NCBI GenBank assembly: GCA_963711375.1
Contig: CAVQDV010000005.1
Coordinates: 1,550,001-1,614,000 of the forward strand
Direction of reading: 5' to 3'
Length of the DNA stretch: 64,000 nucleotides
Source of the DNA: CAVQDV01 sp963711375
GTDB taxonomy: Bacteria; Pseudomonadota; Gammaproteobacteria; Coxiellales; Coxiellaceae
Positions within the stretch are counted from its first letter, which is position 1, and the number at the start of each line of letters is the position of its first letter. Of this stretch, positions 16,889 through 25,947 are shown in pieces. The position numbers were made by a program, and so were the translations under genes. The notes under the pieces were generated by a model, which was not told where the DNA came from, did not search any database, and saw only the letters and a program-made list of their open reading frames with translations.

Positions 16889-18484
16889 ATGAGACGTGGA
16901 GAACTTGAGTATTACTTGATGCACCCTGAGATTCGGAAAATGAAACCGGACATTAAGGAAGGCTTAATCGGTGAGCTCAAAAAAGCGTTTTCAGATCTGC
17001 GCGTCAATTCTTGGCATCTTTTTTATATGCTAAGCGCAATTCCCAATCATGATTTGTTCATCTCGTATATCGCCAGTAGGAATTTGTTCAAGAATGTCAT
17101 TTATTTGATCCAGCCCTATATCCCAACTTTATTTAATACCCTTTGCGAGCTTTCTTTGAAGCCTATTACCAAAGAATCTGGAATTTTATATATTACTAAC
17201 GCGAATACTTATGTTTATTTATCTAATCTTTATTTTCTTACTCACCTTTGGGTAAAGAATGATTTCCTCTGTCCTGTTGATTCTGTAAGTGGAATAAAGT
17301 GGGCTCTCCCTTTGGATTCCCTAAACGACAAAGAGTTTGATTTTCTTATAATGAAAGACAGCAATGAGCTCATCGATCTCAATGATTATGCTGACCAGAA
17401 AAAATTAGGACTTTGGTTAGAAACCGTTAAGCAAAAGCAACTCATCCCTAATAGTAATGCTCCTGAAAAATTAAATATTTTTAATATAGAGTATGCCCAA
17501 GTAACTCCCTTAGAGCAAATGCTATCAGGTGATGATAAAATGGGATTCGTGCTCGAAACTCTATTTATATCTTGCCCGAAGCTTTTTAATTACGTGAAAT
17601 TTCGGAATTTGGAACGGGTGCTTGAGCTTCTCCCATTACTTTATGATCCTGGGAATTATAAACGTTTCGCAAAATTGGTAAACGAAAACCCTAAGATTTT
17701 GCATGAATTATATAGTGATCCCATTGGAAAGAAATTTCTATTAAATCATTTTAATAATGAATCTTCGGATGATCGTATATTTTTTGGGAAGCTAATAAAA
17801 GACTGCTTTTTAATTTTAACTCTAAGGAAGGAGCTTGAAGTGATGAAAATGAATAAACTTTTTCTCAAAGAATTACAATCGTGGTTAGCACTTCATTTTA
17901 CGCTAAGAGAATATATTTCATCATCCACTTGGAATGAGAATATTCAGGAGCCCGATTCCTTAGAACGTTCGGGGTTTTTAAGTTTTTTTGTGACCCTCTA
18001 TGGAATTATTTCTAACCCAATCAAACCCGCAATTTTGTTTTATTTTGAAAATGTACTTAAGAATAACGCATTTTTAGGTTCCTTACCCCCAACCGCTGCA
18101 TTATCGCCAAAGGTACTTTACGCAAATTGCGCCTCTACCTGTGGCAATTTGAAGTTTGGGTTCTTTTCTCAAGCCATTGCAGTAGGAGGTGCCGCGGCTG
18201 GAGAATTAGCAATATACATGCGTCCAGAGGAGGCAGACCTTGCAGAGGGAATCTTAAAAGTGACTTCTGAACTCAGTTATTTAAGTATGCTGCTGTTTTC
18301 AGTGGCGAATCGATTCAGTGAGGAGAAATCATCAATCTTAGGGATCATTCTTACCTTACTTTTATTATATCCCGTTATCGACAGATTATGGTCTTACTTA
18401 AGCTCTGAACAACAATTAGATACAGAACTAGACCAAATTGAGGATGAACAAAAGCCCGCAAGGCTGTTGGCAAGGCGTCACTAA
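16889..18484 (+). CDS. Orphan protein with C-terminal hydrophobic segments
   Basis: About 531 residues, no family recognised. The start chosen is the ATG at 16889 (RRGELEYYLMHPEIRKMKPD); a TTG five codons upstream is less likely. The N-terminal 400 residues are mixed helical and rich in Leu/Asn/Lys. The last 100 residues contain Ala/Gly-rich QAIAVGGAAAGELAIYMRPE and a strong membrane stretch ILGIILTLLLLYPVIDRLW near the end. There is no signal peptide. It stands alone between the ATPase and the FBP aldolase/phosphatase. It could be a membrane-targeted effector, but nothing in the sequence proves that. A short hairpin (CATAGCA-GCT-TGCTATG) follows at 18494. Confidence 0.65.
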   Translation: MRRGELEYYLMHPEIRKMKPDIKEGLIGELKKAFSDLRVNSWHLFYMLSAIPNHDLFISYIASRNLFKNVIYLIQPYIPTLFNTLCELSLKPITKESGILYITNANTYVYLSNLYFLTHLWVKNDFLCPVDSVSGIKWALPLDSLNDKEFDFLIMKDSNELIDLNDYADQKKLGLWLETVKQKQLIPNSNAPEKLNIFNIEYAQVTPLEQMLSGDDKMGFVLETLFISCPKLFNYVKFRNLERVLELLPLLYDPGNYKRFAKLVNENPKILHELYSDPIGKKFLLNHFNNESSDDRIFFGKLIKDCFLILTLRKELEVMKMNKLFLKELQSWLALHFTLREYISSSTWNENIQEPDSLERSGFLSFFVTLYGIISNPIKPAILFYFENVLKNNAFLGSLPPTAALSPKVLYANCASTCGNLKFGFFSQAIAVGGAAAGELAIYMRPEEADLAEGILKVTSELSYLSMLLFSVANRFSEEKSSILGIILTLLLLYPVIDRLWSYLSSEQQLDTELDQIEDEQKPARLLARRH

Positions 18485-18552
18485 GGCTTGAAACATAGCA
18501 GCTTGCTATGCTCCGGATAGTTCGGTTATTTTAAGTAGAACAGGGAGGTTTT

Positions 18553-19683
18553 ATGAAAGTAACAGTGAGTGCAATCAAGGCGGATGTTGGCAGCATTGGG
18601 GGACATACAAGGCCGAGCGAGGAAATGGTCGAAGCGGTTCGGCAAGAGCTTCAAAAAAATATTAGTTCTGGTTTGTTGCTTGATGGTCTTGTCACTTTTA
18701 CCGGCGATGATATTGCCATCCTATGTTCTCATGTTCATGGAATTGATAATGAAAAGGTCCACATTGGTTTTGCCTGGCAGGCTTTTTTAGCAGCGACAGA
18801 AATAGGCAGAAAACAAGGGGTTTATGCAGCAGGGCAAGATTTACTAGTGGATGCGCCCTCGGGAAATGTACGGGGAGCTGGGCCCGGAGTTGCCGAAATT
18901 GAATTTGAATTAAATCCAAAATATCGCCCTGCAGAATCTTTTATGATTTTTGCCGGTGACAAATGTGCGCCGGGGATTTTTAATTTACCTCTATATTTAG
19001 TGTTTGCAGATCCCATGCATAATGGCGGTTTATTATTGAGCGACAAATTGCATCAGGGTTTCGTTTTTACCATTATTGATATGGAACATAAGGGCAGTCA
19101 GGATCGTTTAATTCATTTACCCGTTCCTGAAAGAGCTTGGGATATAGCCGCATTATTGCAAAATCCAGATCGCTATGCGATTAAATCGATTTATTCTCGC
19201 TACCAACCGAATGAACAAGTAGTGTCTGTCGCAGCAACACGCCTGCATAATATTGCCGGAAAATATACGGGAAAAGATGATCCAATTGCTATTGTTCGTA
19301 ATCAAGGAATTTTTCCGGCTCCAGAAGAAATCCTCGAGCCTTATGCAACCATTAATCAAATTGTGAGTGGTGGTGCACGGGGTTCACATAGCATGCCGCA
19401 GTTACCGGTTCCCATCAATACTGCCGTTACGGGCCCTTATTGTCACCCGCTTATTTCGGCCATTGGATTTTCGATGAGTCATGAAGGCAAATTTGCAGGG
19501 CGTTATGTCGATATATTTGATAATCCAGCTTGGGATAATGCACGACAAGTTTCAGAGCGTCGTGCAGCAGAATTGCGGCGTCAAGGATTTGTGGGAGTGG
19601 CGATGGCCCAGCAAACCGAAATTGCGTATACCGGTTTGGTGGATACCTGGAAAAAATTGGAAAAAGAGTTTGAATTAAAGTAA
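18553..19683 (+). CDS. Archaeal-type fructose-1,6-bisphosphate aldolase/phosphatase (class V FBPase)
   Basis: This bifunctional cytosolic enzyme joins dihydroxyacetone phosphate and glyceraldehyde 3-phosphate and dephosphorylates the product to fructose 6-phosphate, making gluconeogenesis one-way. The 376-residue protein has the metal-site motif KADVGSIGGH (Asp11, His18), FTGDDIAILCSH (Asp52-Asp53), YAAGQDLLVDAPSGN, GPGVAEIEFE, NLPLYLVFADPMHNGG, and YTGKDDP (about 238-244), where the family Schiff-base lysine is expected. Start MKVTVSAIKAD after GGGAGG. The family is mainly archaeal and deep-branching bacterial, so acquisition by transfer is plausible. No glycolytic neighbour is present. Confidence 0.92.
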   Translation: MKVTVSAIKADVGSIGGHTRPSEEMVEAVRQELQKNISSGLLLDGLVTFTGDDIAILCSHVHGIDNEKVHIGFAWQAFLAATEIGRKQGVYAAGQDLLVDAPSGNVRGAGPGVAEIEFELNPKYRPAESFMIFAGDKCAPGIFNLPLYLVFADPMHNGGLLLSDKLHQGFVFTIIDMEHKGSQDRLIHLPVPERAWDIAALLQNPDRYAIKSIYSRYQPNEQVVSVAATRLHNIAGKYTGKDDPIAIVRNQGIFPAPEEILEPYATINQIVSGGARGSHSMPQLPVPINTAVTGPYCHPLISAIGFSMSHEGKFAGRYVDIFDNPAWDNARQVSERRAAELRRQGFVGVAMAQQTEIAYTGLVDTWKKLEKEFELK

Positions 19684-19699
19684 TAAGTTATTATTGAAT

Positions 19700-19722
19700 T
19701 CCTCTCTCCCGCAGGGGGGGTA
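19700..19722. repeat. Degenerate C/G-rich intergenic repeat
   Basis: CCTCTCTCCCGCAGGGGGGG keeps the left arm of the family described at 10075 but its right arm has been eroded. It lies 17 bases after the FBP aldolase/phosphatase gene. Confidence 0.5.
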
Positions 19723-19836
19723 AAATTGAACTCCAATTGTTCCTGGGATGAGGCTCGAGAAAACCTACATTTTCAATCAGGCCCTGAGCCAGGGAAAAAT
19801 TTTTGAGAAAACCAATGAGCATGCTAGAATCAGAGT

Positions 19837-20661
19837 ATGTACAGGGAGTTTTACAAATTCAAGGAATTACCGTTTAATATCACGGCAGATCCGGACTTCT
19901 TTTTTTCCAGCACTCGGCATGTTGATGCTTTTGAGAATATCAAATTTGGTGTTAACCAGCGCAAAGGGATTATCGTCGTTACCGGTGAAATTGGAACGGG
20001 AAAAACTACGCTCATTCGCACATTTCTAGCTCGAAATGAACCCAATATTAAAACGGCGCTCGTTTTAAATCCCAATGTTTCCGATATCGAATTGCTACAA
20101 TTTATTGTGAGCGACTTTGGTATTTTTGGAAAATATAATAATAAATACGCGCTCATTAATGCTCTCAATGAATTTTTACTCCTCGAGACTCAGCGGGGAA
20201 ATAATGCCGTGATCATTATTGACGAGGCGCAAAATCTTTCGATACGTGCCATGGAAAGTATTCGTCTACTCTCCACACTGGAGACAACAAAAGACAAATT
20301 ACTACAGCTAATTTTAGTAGGGCAACCTGAATTATACGAGAAATTAAAGCTCCCAGCTCTTCGTCAGCTTAATCAGCGGGTGGCCGTAAGATTCCATCTT
20401 GAGCCACTTTCTCGGGAAGAGGTGAAGCAGTATATTCCACACCGGCTGCGCTTAGCTTCCATTGGTGTGGAATCTACAGTAAGATTTAATGAGGACGCGA
20501 TGTCGGCAATTTTTGAACATTCGGGTGGTTCGCCGAGGATGATCAATATTTTGTGCGATCGAACGTTACTAGCCGGGTTCACAAAGGAAGTGTTCGTGAT
20601 TGATAGAAGCTTAGTCAATCACTGCGCGGAGGAGGTTTTTTCGTATGAGTATTATTCATGA
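19837..20661 (+). CDS. gspA: GspA/ExeA-like AAA ATPase
   Basis: A 274-residue AAA ATPase of the ExeA/GspA/MshM type. It starts MYREFYKFKELPFNITADPD (the typical phenylalanine-rich opening) and has Walker A GEIGTGKTTLI (about 49-59), Walker B NAVIIIDEAQNLS, sensor-like LILVGQPEL, and SGGSPRMINILCDRTLLAGF near the end. In Aeromonas, ExeA works with ExeB to insert the type II secretion secretin into the envelope. Here it overlaps the next gene, a GspB-like protein, by 17 bases. The C-terminal peptidoglycan-binding part of full ExeA is missing, so it is the short form. No other T2SS genes are in the window. Confidence 0.85.
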   Translation: MYREFYKFKELPFNITADPDFFFSSTRHVDAFENIKFGVNQRKGIIVVTGEIGTGKTTLIRTFLARNEPNIKTALVLNPNVSDIELLQFIVSDFGIFGKYNNKYALINALNEFLLLETQRGNNAVIIIDEAQNLSIRAMESIRLLSTLETTKDKLLQLILVGQPELYEKLKLPALRQLNQRVAVRFHLEPLSREEVKQYIPHRLRLASIGVESTVRFNEDAMSAIFEHSGGSPRMINILCDRTLLAGFTKEVFVIDRSLVNHCAEEVFSYEYYS

Positions 20662-21391
20662 GGCTTTGAAAAAAACTCAGGACAGTCTGAGAGAGACTCA
20701 GGCGAAAGATGTGCCCCTTCCAGAATCTACTATAAAACAAGCTTCACAAGTTCCAGCCCATTCCACAGAAGTGCAAACTTCGTCTCAAGCTCAATCTCGA
20801 GTCCAGACTCAGTCTTCGTCCCAAGGTCAAGTTCGTGCTCACTCTCAGTCTTCCTCTACAGCTCCAGTGCATGCCCGGCCTTCAGGGCAAGTTCATTCTC
20901 ATGCTCAAACCTATCAAAAAGCGCAAGCGCCAAAACCCCATGTCCCCTTAAAAGAATCTGAAGTAAAAGCCAAGCCGTCAATGCGCATTCCAAAGTCGCC
21001 CTATGTTTCAGAACCTCGAGTAGCAAATAATAATTTTCCCTGGAAAGTGGCAGGTTTGTGCAGCTTCGCAGGATTGTTGCTGGTGGCAAGCTTAGGCGCA
21101 CCGAGCGTTTTTCACTACCACCCGAATTTTAAAATGTTTTCTTCTTTAGCCAAAAAACCTTCTCCTGGCCCAGAGCTTGCCGATAACAAGGAAAGGCCGA
21201 TTGTGACAGCCCCGACGAATTTAGTGCTTACAGGAACCATGCTAGAAGGCCAGCATCGTTTGGCCGTTATTAACCATCAAACCTATCAGGTGGGTGATCA
21301 AATCGATGAAAAAAAAATAACGTCGATTGACATGGACCAAGTGACTTTGCGGGCGGGTAATCATATTTATCAGCTGAGAACGCAGGTTTAG
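20645..21391 (+). CDS. gspB: GspB-like type II secretion accessory protein
   Basis: A 248-residue protein. MSIIHEALKKTQDSLRETQ is the typical cytoplasmic start of GspB-type proteins. A long low-complexity linker rich in Ser, Gln, His and Pro follows (residues 25-110), then one membrane helix (WKVAGLCSFAGLLLVASLG, about 137-155). The C-terminal periplasmic domain (GTMLEGQHRLAVINHQTYQV, GDQIDEKKI, VTLRAGNHIYQL) matches the T2SSB fold. It is translationally coupled to gspA. The pair probably handles secretin assembly in the envelope (family knowledge); the linker would cross toward peptidoglycan. Confidence 0.82.
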   Translation: MSIIHEALKKTQDSLRETQAKDVPLPESTIKQASQVPAHSTEVQTSSQAQSRVQTQSSSQGQVRAHSQSSSTAPVHARPSGQVHSHAQTYQKAQAPKPHVPLKESEVKAKPSMRIPKSPYVSEPRVANNNFPWKVAGLCSFAGLLLVASLGAPSVFHYHPNFKMFSSLAKKPSPGPELADNKERPIVTAPTNLVLTGTMLEGQHRLAVINHQTYQVGDQIDEKKITSIDMDQVTLRAGNHIYQLRTQV

Positions 21392-21717
21392 CTAATTTTG
21401 ACAGCCGTGCCATAGCAAAGCACTTCCGTAATTGATGAATTTCCCGATGAAATATCACCCGTATCAAAACGCATGCCAATAACGGCATTGGCTCCCATTT
21501 CTTGAGCATGCTCAATCATAAGGTCGTAAGCATGAGTTCGTGCCTGCTCACACATTTCGGTGTAGGAAGCATTCTTACCGCCGACTATATTTTTGAGGCC
21601 ACCCAGCAAGCCTTGAGTAATGGTAGGGGAGCGGACAATTAACCCACGGACGATACCAATGTGTCCAACAATGGTGCGTCCGGGGATATCATTAGTGGTG
21701 CTGACGAGTATATTCAT
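21388..21717 (-). CDS. ybjQ: YbjQ/UPF0145 family protein
   Basis: A 109-residue cytosolic protein of the YbjQ family: ILVSTTNDIPGRTIVGHIGI, VRGLIVRSPTITQGLLGGLK, EMCEQARTHAYDLMIEHAQE and GANAVIGMRFDTGDIS. YbjQ-like proteins form pentameric rings and were once called heavy-metal-binding; the role is unknown. It converges with gspB (4-base overlap) and follows ssb by 2 bases. Confidence 0.92.
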   Translation of the reverse strand: MNILVSTTNDIPGRTIVGHIGIVRGLIVRSPTITQGLLGGLKNIVGGKNASYTEMCEQARTHAYDLMIEHAQEMGANAVIGMRFDTGDISSGNSSITEVLCYGTAVKIS

Positions 21718-21719
21718 TG

Positions 21720-22178
21720 TTAGAACGGAATATCGTCATCAAAGGTTTCAGGGGCGCTGGTTGTGCCGTGACTTTCATGGCCCACGCCGGCGGGCTGTTG
21801 ATGCTCATTTTCCCCACGATTAAAGTCGCCATTTCCGCTATTGCGGCTATCTAACATTTGCATTTCGTTGGCGATAATTTCAGTGGTATAGCGGTCGGCG
21901 CCGGATTTATCCTGCCATTTGCGGGTGCGAAGGCTGCCTTCGATATAAACTCGTGCGCCTTTGCGCAGGTATTCGCCCACGATTTCCGCTAAGCGATTGA
22001 AAAATACCACACGATGCCATTCGGTTCGGTCCTGCGTTTCACCGCTGGTTTTATCGCGCCAGGACGTGCTGGTGGCGACGGATACGTTTGCGACGGCGCT
22101 GCCGCCTGGCGTATACCGAACCTCGGGATCTTGTCCAAGATTACCGATTAGAATAACTTTATTAACACCTCTAGCCAT
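21720..22178 (-). CDS. ssb: Single-stranded DNA-binding protein
   Basis: SSB coats single-stranded DNA in replication, repair and recombination. The 152-residue protein has the OB-fold core NKVILIGNLGQDPEVRYTPG and the segment TEWHRVVFFNRLAEIVGEYL. A flexible linker with Asn/Gly/Gln follows, then the acidic tip DDDIPF that recruits partner proteins. It overlaps the end of the upstream MFS gene by 8 bases, so the two are probably co-transcribed. Confidence 0.97.
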   Translation of the reverse strand: MARGVNKVILIGNLGQDPEVRYTPGGSAVANVSVATSTSWRDKTSGETQDRTEWHRVVFFNRLAEIVGEYLRKGARVYIEGSLRTRKWQDKSGADRYTTEIIANEMQMLDSRNSGNGDFNRGENEHQQPAGVGHESHGTTSAPETFDDDIPF

Positions 22179-23568
22179 GAGTAACTCCTCGTTGGTTCAA
22201 TTTGCGTATAAGGGTAACCTCTTCTATGGATTTACGCAATTCGGATTCGGAAATAATTTTACGATCGCACTTCACATAAATCAACGCTTCGCTAGAAGCG
22301 AGGGCGATTTCGTGGACCCCTGGTACTTCGTTCAGTTTTTTGACGAGGTTTTCGAGCTTTTTTGAGCTAACTTTCGGTTGTTTGAAAATAAGGGTCGATA
22401 AATACGGGGGTTTTTTCATCTTTAGGGCAAATAGGAGCCAAAGAAAAATTAATCCGGCTGCTGAAAATAAAAGACTTCTTAAACCAAAAGTCGCAAAAAT
22501 AAGTCCTCCAACGCTGCCACCAACAAAAATTCCCAAGAATTGAGAGGAAGAATAAATTCCCATCGCCGTTCCGCGTTTTTGTAGGGGTGATATTTTAGAA
22601 ACGAGCGAGGGAAGGCTCGCTTCGAGCAAGGTAAACGCGGTAAAAAAAATTAATAATAAAAGGCTTAATAAAACAGCGGTCAGTGGAAATAGGGCAATTC
22701 CAACAATACTAGAAGCCATCGCTAAAACGGCAATTAAGAAAATAGGCTTTAATTTCCGACGTTTTTCCGAAATAACAATGAGGGGTAAGGCCAGGACGAA
22801 TGAGATTAGTAATACCGAAGTATAAAAAACAACTTGCTGCAAATTCGAAAGGGCGAGCGTTTTATTTAATAAAATCGGGATGGCTAAAAAAATGGCGGTT
22901 AAGCTGGCATGTAAGGTGAAAATCCCAAAATCGAGCCTTAAAAGCTCGATATTTTTTAAAATATCCCGAAGCCGTTTTGGCTCGGTTTCTACCTCAGGAT
23001 GCATTATTAATTTTGCGGGCGTAGGAATAAGAGTGAGTGTCATCAGTATTCCCATTATGGCGAGCAAAGCGGTCAACCAAAAAATGGCAGATAGACCAAA
23101 TGCAGCATTAATGCTTGGACCAATAATCATTGCTAAAATAAAGGCAAAACCAATATTAAGCCCAATAAAGGCCATGGCTTTCGAGCGAGATTCATCGCGC
23201 GTTAAATCTGCAACCGTTGCTAAAATAGTGCTGCCAATAGCGCCAGCGCCTTGCAGAGCACGTCCTAAGATCATGAGATAAATCGAGTGCGAAAAACCGG
23301 CGATTATACTGCCGATGGCAAAAATAATTAGCCCCAAAATAATCACTGGCTTTCGGCCGATTTTATCGGAGAGGAGCCCAAAGGGAATTTGCAAGAGTCC
23401 TTGGGTGAGGCCATAAATCCCAAGCGCCATCCCTATCAAGGTAGGTGTTGCCCCAGACAGCTGGCCAGCAGCCACAGCAAAGACCGGCAAAATCATAAAA
23501 AGACCCAACATCCGGAAGGTCATGATCAAGCCCAAAGATACAACGGCGGAAGCTTCTTTATTCTGCAT
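22171..23568 (-). CDS. YajR-like MFS transporter
   Basis: A 465-residue protein with twelve predicted membrane helices. The MFS signature GLLSDKIGRKPVIILGL follows TM2, and GRALQGAGAIGSTILATVAD marks TM4 of drug/proton antiporters. After about residue 395 a soluble domain follows (LNEVPGVHEIALASSEALIY, VKCDRKIISESELRKSIEEV), like the C-terminal YAM domain of E. coli YajR. The substrate is unknown. It lies upstream of ssb and shares its strand. YajR-ssb neighbourhood is common in gammaproteobacteria. Confidence 0.88.
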   Translation of the reverse strand: MQNKEASAVVSLGLIMTFRMLGLFMILPVFAVAAGQLSGATPTLIGMALGIYGLTQGLLQIPFGLLSDKIGRKPVIILGLIIFAIGSIIAGFSHSIYLMILGRALQGAGAIGSTILATVADLTRDESRSKAMAFIGLNIGFAFILAMIIGPSINAAFGLSAIFWLTALLAIMGILMTLTLIPTPAKLIMHPEVETEPKRLRDILKNIELLRLDFGIFTLHASLTAIFLAIPILLNKTLALSNLQQVVFYTSVLLISFVLALPLIVISEKRRKLKPIFLIAVLAMASSIVGIALFPLTAVLLSLLLLIFFTAFTLLEASLPSLVSKISPLQKRGTAMGIYSSSQFLGIFVGGSVGGLIFATFGLRSLLFSAAGLIFLWLLFALKMKKPPYLSTLIFKQPKVSSKKLENLVKKLNEVPGVHEIALASSEALIYVKCDRKIISESELRKSIEEVTLIRKLNQRGVTHG

Positions 23569-23636
23569 ATTACCAAACCCTATTAATTGAATGGGCAGAT
23601 TGTAGCGGTTTTGCAGCTGATCGTCATCCTGTGCGA

Positions 23637-23669
23637 TTTAACAATTCCTTAATATTATGCGCTTATACT
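23637..23669 (+). promoter_or_regulatory. PmrA-type promoter of the ankyrin gene
   Basis: TTTAA at 23637 and CTTAA at 23648 (11-bp period, CC before the second TTAA), then exactly 11 bp to TATACT at 23664-23669. The ATG follows at 23701. This is the same layout as before icmT, the icmQ operon and the icmL operon in this window, and the direct repeat matches the PmrA box known from Legionella and Coxiella. Confidence 0.82.
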
Positions 23670-23700
23670 GTCCTCTATATACCTAAAAGCAGGAACTGAG

Positions 23701-25947
23701 ATGCGAAGTAAGAACGAGCCAAAAACGATACACGAAGCCGCGGAGCAAGGACGAGCGGATTTAATACAAACTTTAGTGCTGACAGAAGAGGTTTTAAATA
23801 GCACAAAATTTGGTTGTCATCCAATATCGCTAGCCATTCGGGAGGGCCATAGCCATTTTGTTACAACATTTTATGAATATGCTAAGGCAAAAGCTTGGAA
23901 AATCAATTTTGAGATCGATTTTCCTGTCGACCATCCGTTTAGTTTAGCTGTACAAGATAAATTCTTTTGCACTCAAGCTCTAGCTCTAAAGATCGCCCCT
24001 CCTAGATATGTTTATTCCATCGCTGGGGAAGCCTGTAACCGAAATACGAATCAGTCTCTCTTGACCCTCCTCGCCTTAACTAAAGAAGTGAAACTCCGAA
24101 AATTCGGACTTGCAGAAGCTCTGTTCAGTGTCATGAATTTAGGCAGCGGCACTTTTCATTATCGTCGTCTTCAATTGCTCCTTGAATTGGGCGCTAATCC
24201 TCATTTCAGGAAAATGATAGAGCCGGCTTCTAGCATAGGCGTTTTGGATAAGCTCTCTTCTCTTTATAATACCTTCGCTGAGTCTCAGAATTCTCAAGAT
24301 CGTGCAGGAGTAGAAGCACTAATTGTTCTATTTTTAAAGGCATTGAACTCAGACGTTATTAATAAAAACGTGGAATTTTATGCTTCGAGCTTTCAGAGGT
24401 TTATTTTTCATGAAAAAGAGGCTTCTCCAATTCCAAAGCGCAAATTAAATATTAATGAAATGATTGAAGCGCTTCAAAATGCGTATAATGATGAGAAAAA
24501 GATTCCTAAAAATTCTGGATCTACTTTCATACATTGGATTGCTGCATCAGGTCATATTGAAATATTAGAAGATGTCCTTGATTCCTGTCACCTTCATGCC
24601 TATGAAAACATTGTGTTTTATAAAGATAATAGCGGGAAAACAGCTTTAAATTGTGCCTTGGAGGCAGGGCATATTGAAATTGCTCAAAAACTTTTAGTCG
24701 CCGGCTTACCGTTAACTTATGCTGGAAGTATGTTTTTGGATGAAGAAAGTAGGCGCTTTGTTTTAAAATGGCTAAATTCCGCAATAGTTAATGAAAATTT
24801 TGATTATTATCTTAAAAGTTTGGATGATTTTTCTAAAGCTGATCTTTACGATGTAAATAAAAAAGCTTACTCAGGTCTCTTGCATTGGGCAGCCGCATCT
24901 GGCTATATCGAAATAGTTGGCGAAATTATTAAACGCTTCACTGAAAATGGCATTCCCCTACATCAAAAAAATCGTGCTAAAAAAACTCCGGTAGATTTTG
25001 CAAAAGAAAATGACCATCATGCCATAGTAGAATTGCTAATAAATGCTACAGAGCCGCGGTGTTTTACACGAATTCCCTCCCTTAAACGAAAATTGCTTGA
25101 AGAAATACGGCAAAAAGTTCTCACTCATGAGGTGAGTGTTTCAGAGGTTGTTAGTAATTACCCTGTGGAGGTAGTGAAGTTTTTGGAGGAAATAAAACCG
25201 AATTGTTTATTAAAACGAGCTTTAGATCGAAAATTTCATGTGGAGGAAGGTAAATCGCCACTGATGATGATGTGTGAACAGAATGAGGTCGAGTTAGTTC
25301 GTCGATTAATACCATTTCTCACTGTGCAAGATCTTATTTTGCAGAATCGTGAGACTTTAGATAGCGCCTTGCATATGGCTTGTCGCGCTGGAGCGATTGA
25401 AATTGTGAAAGTGCTAATGGAAAGATTGTCTTTGCAGATAAAAAACCGTTCTGGGTTAACCCCAATATTATGTGCAGATTTTTCAAAGAGGAAGGCACTT
25501 GTAGATATAGATAAATCGGGTATTTTTTTAGAATCACTTCATTCAAAAGTAATTAAAAAAATTCGGAAAATAGCGAAAGAACTGGCATCAAGTTATTCCG
25601 AAGCTGGCCCTGGCCTATGGTCAGCTTTGCCTGAAGCTAAGTCTGCAAGAGAATTCTATTCTAAGATGGAAGCCGCTTGGAAATCGAGCGATACCTATAT
25701 GAAAATGATTATTTTATTGAAAGAGCAATTATCTCTAATAAGCGAATCTAAAGAGGACGATTTTAATATTCGATTATTGAGTGCCATCAAAAATAATGCG
25801 GTATTATGTGCAGCTTTGTGTTTAGAAAAAAAGGACCTTGAAACAGATTTTGAATGTTTTCGCAGCTTGGTTTTGGAAAGGTTTGCTATTTTATCTTCAA
25901 TGTACTTGGGCGTCAGTGATCATAATCAGAGCTTATTCAACAAATAA
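23701..25947 (+). CDS. Ankyrin-repeat protein under a PmrA-type promoter, probable Dot/Icm effector
   Basis: A 748-residue soluble protein. Ankyrin units are visible at the N-terminus (KTIHEAAEQGRADLIQTLV; HPISLAIREGHSHFVTTFYE), in the middle (FIHWIAASGHIEILEDVLDS; KTALNCALEAGHIEIAQKLL; LLHWAAASGYIEIVGEIIKR; KTPVDFAKENDHHAIVELLI), and again near 520-600 (SPLMMMCEQNEVELVRRLIP; SALHMACRAGAIEIVKVLME). The last 130 residues are helical without a recognised domain. There is no signal peptide. The promoter at 23637 has the same geometry as the icm promoters, so co-expression with the secretion system and an effector role are likely (inference). Confidence 0.85.
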   Translation: MRSKNEPKTIHEAAEQGRADLIQTLVLTEEVLNSTKFGCHPISLAIREGHSHFVTTFYEYAKAKAWKINFEIDFPVDHPFSLAVQDKFFCTQALALKIAPPRYVYSIAGEACNRNTNQSLLTLLALTKEVKLRKFGLAEALFSVMNLGSGTFHYRRLQLLLELGANPHFRKMIEPASSIGVLDKLSSLYNTFAESQNSQDRAGVEALIVLFLKALNSDVINKNVEFYASSFQRFIFHEKEASPIPKRKLNINEMIEALQNAYNDEKKIPKNSGSTFIHWIAASGHIEILEDVLDSCHLHAYENIVFYKDNSGKTALNCALEAGHIEIAQKLLVAGLPLTYAGSMFLDEESRRFVLKWLNSAIVNENFDYYLKSLDDFSKADLYDVNKKAYSGLLHWAAASGYIEIVGEIIKRFTENGIPLHQKNRAKKTPVDFAKENDHHAIVELLINATEPRCFTRIPSLKRKLLEEIRQKVLTHEVSVSEVVSNYPVEVVKFLEEIKPNCLLKRALDRKFHVEEGKSPLMMMCEQNEVELVRRLIPFLTVQDLILQNRETLDSALHMACRAGAIEIVKVLMERLSLQIKNRSGLTPILCADFSKRKALVDIDKSGIFLESLHSKVIKKIRKIAKELASSYSEAGPGLWSALPEAKSAREFYSKMEAAWKSSDTYMKMIILLKEQLSLISESKEDDFNIRLLSAIKNNAVLCAALCLEKKDLETDFECFRSLVLERFAILSSMYLGVSDHNQSLFNK

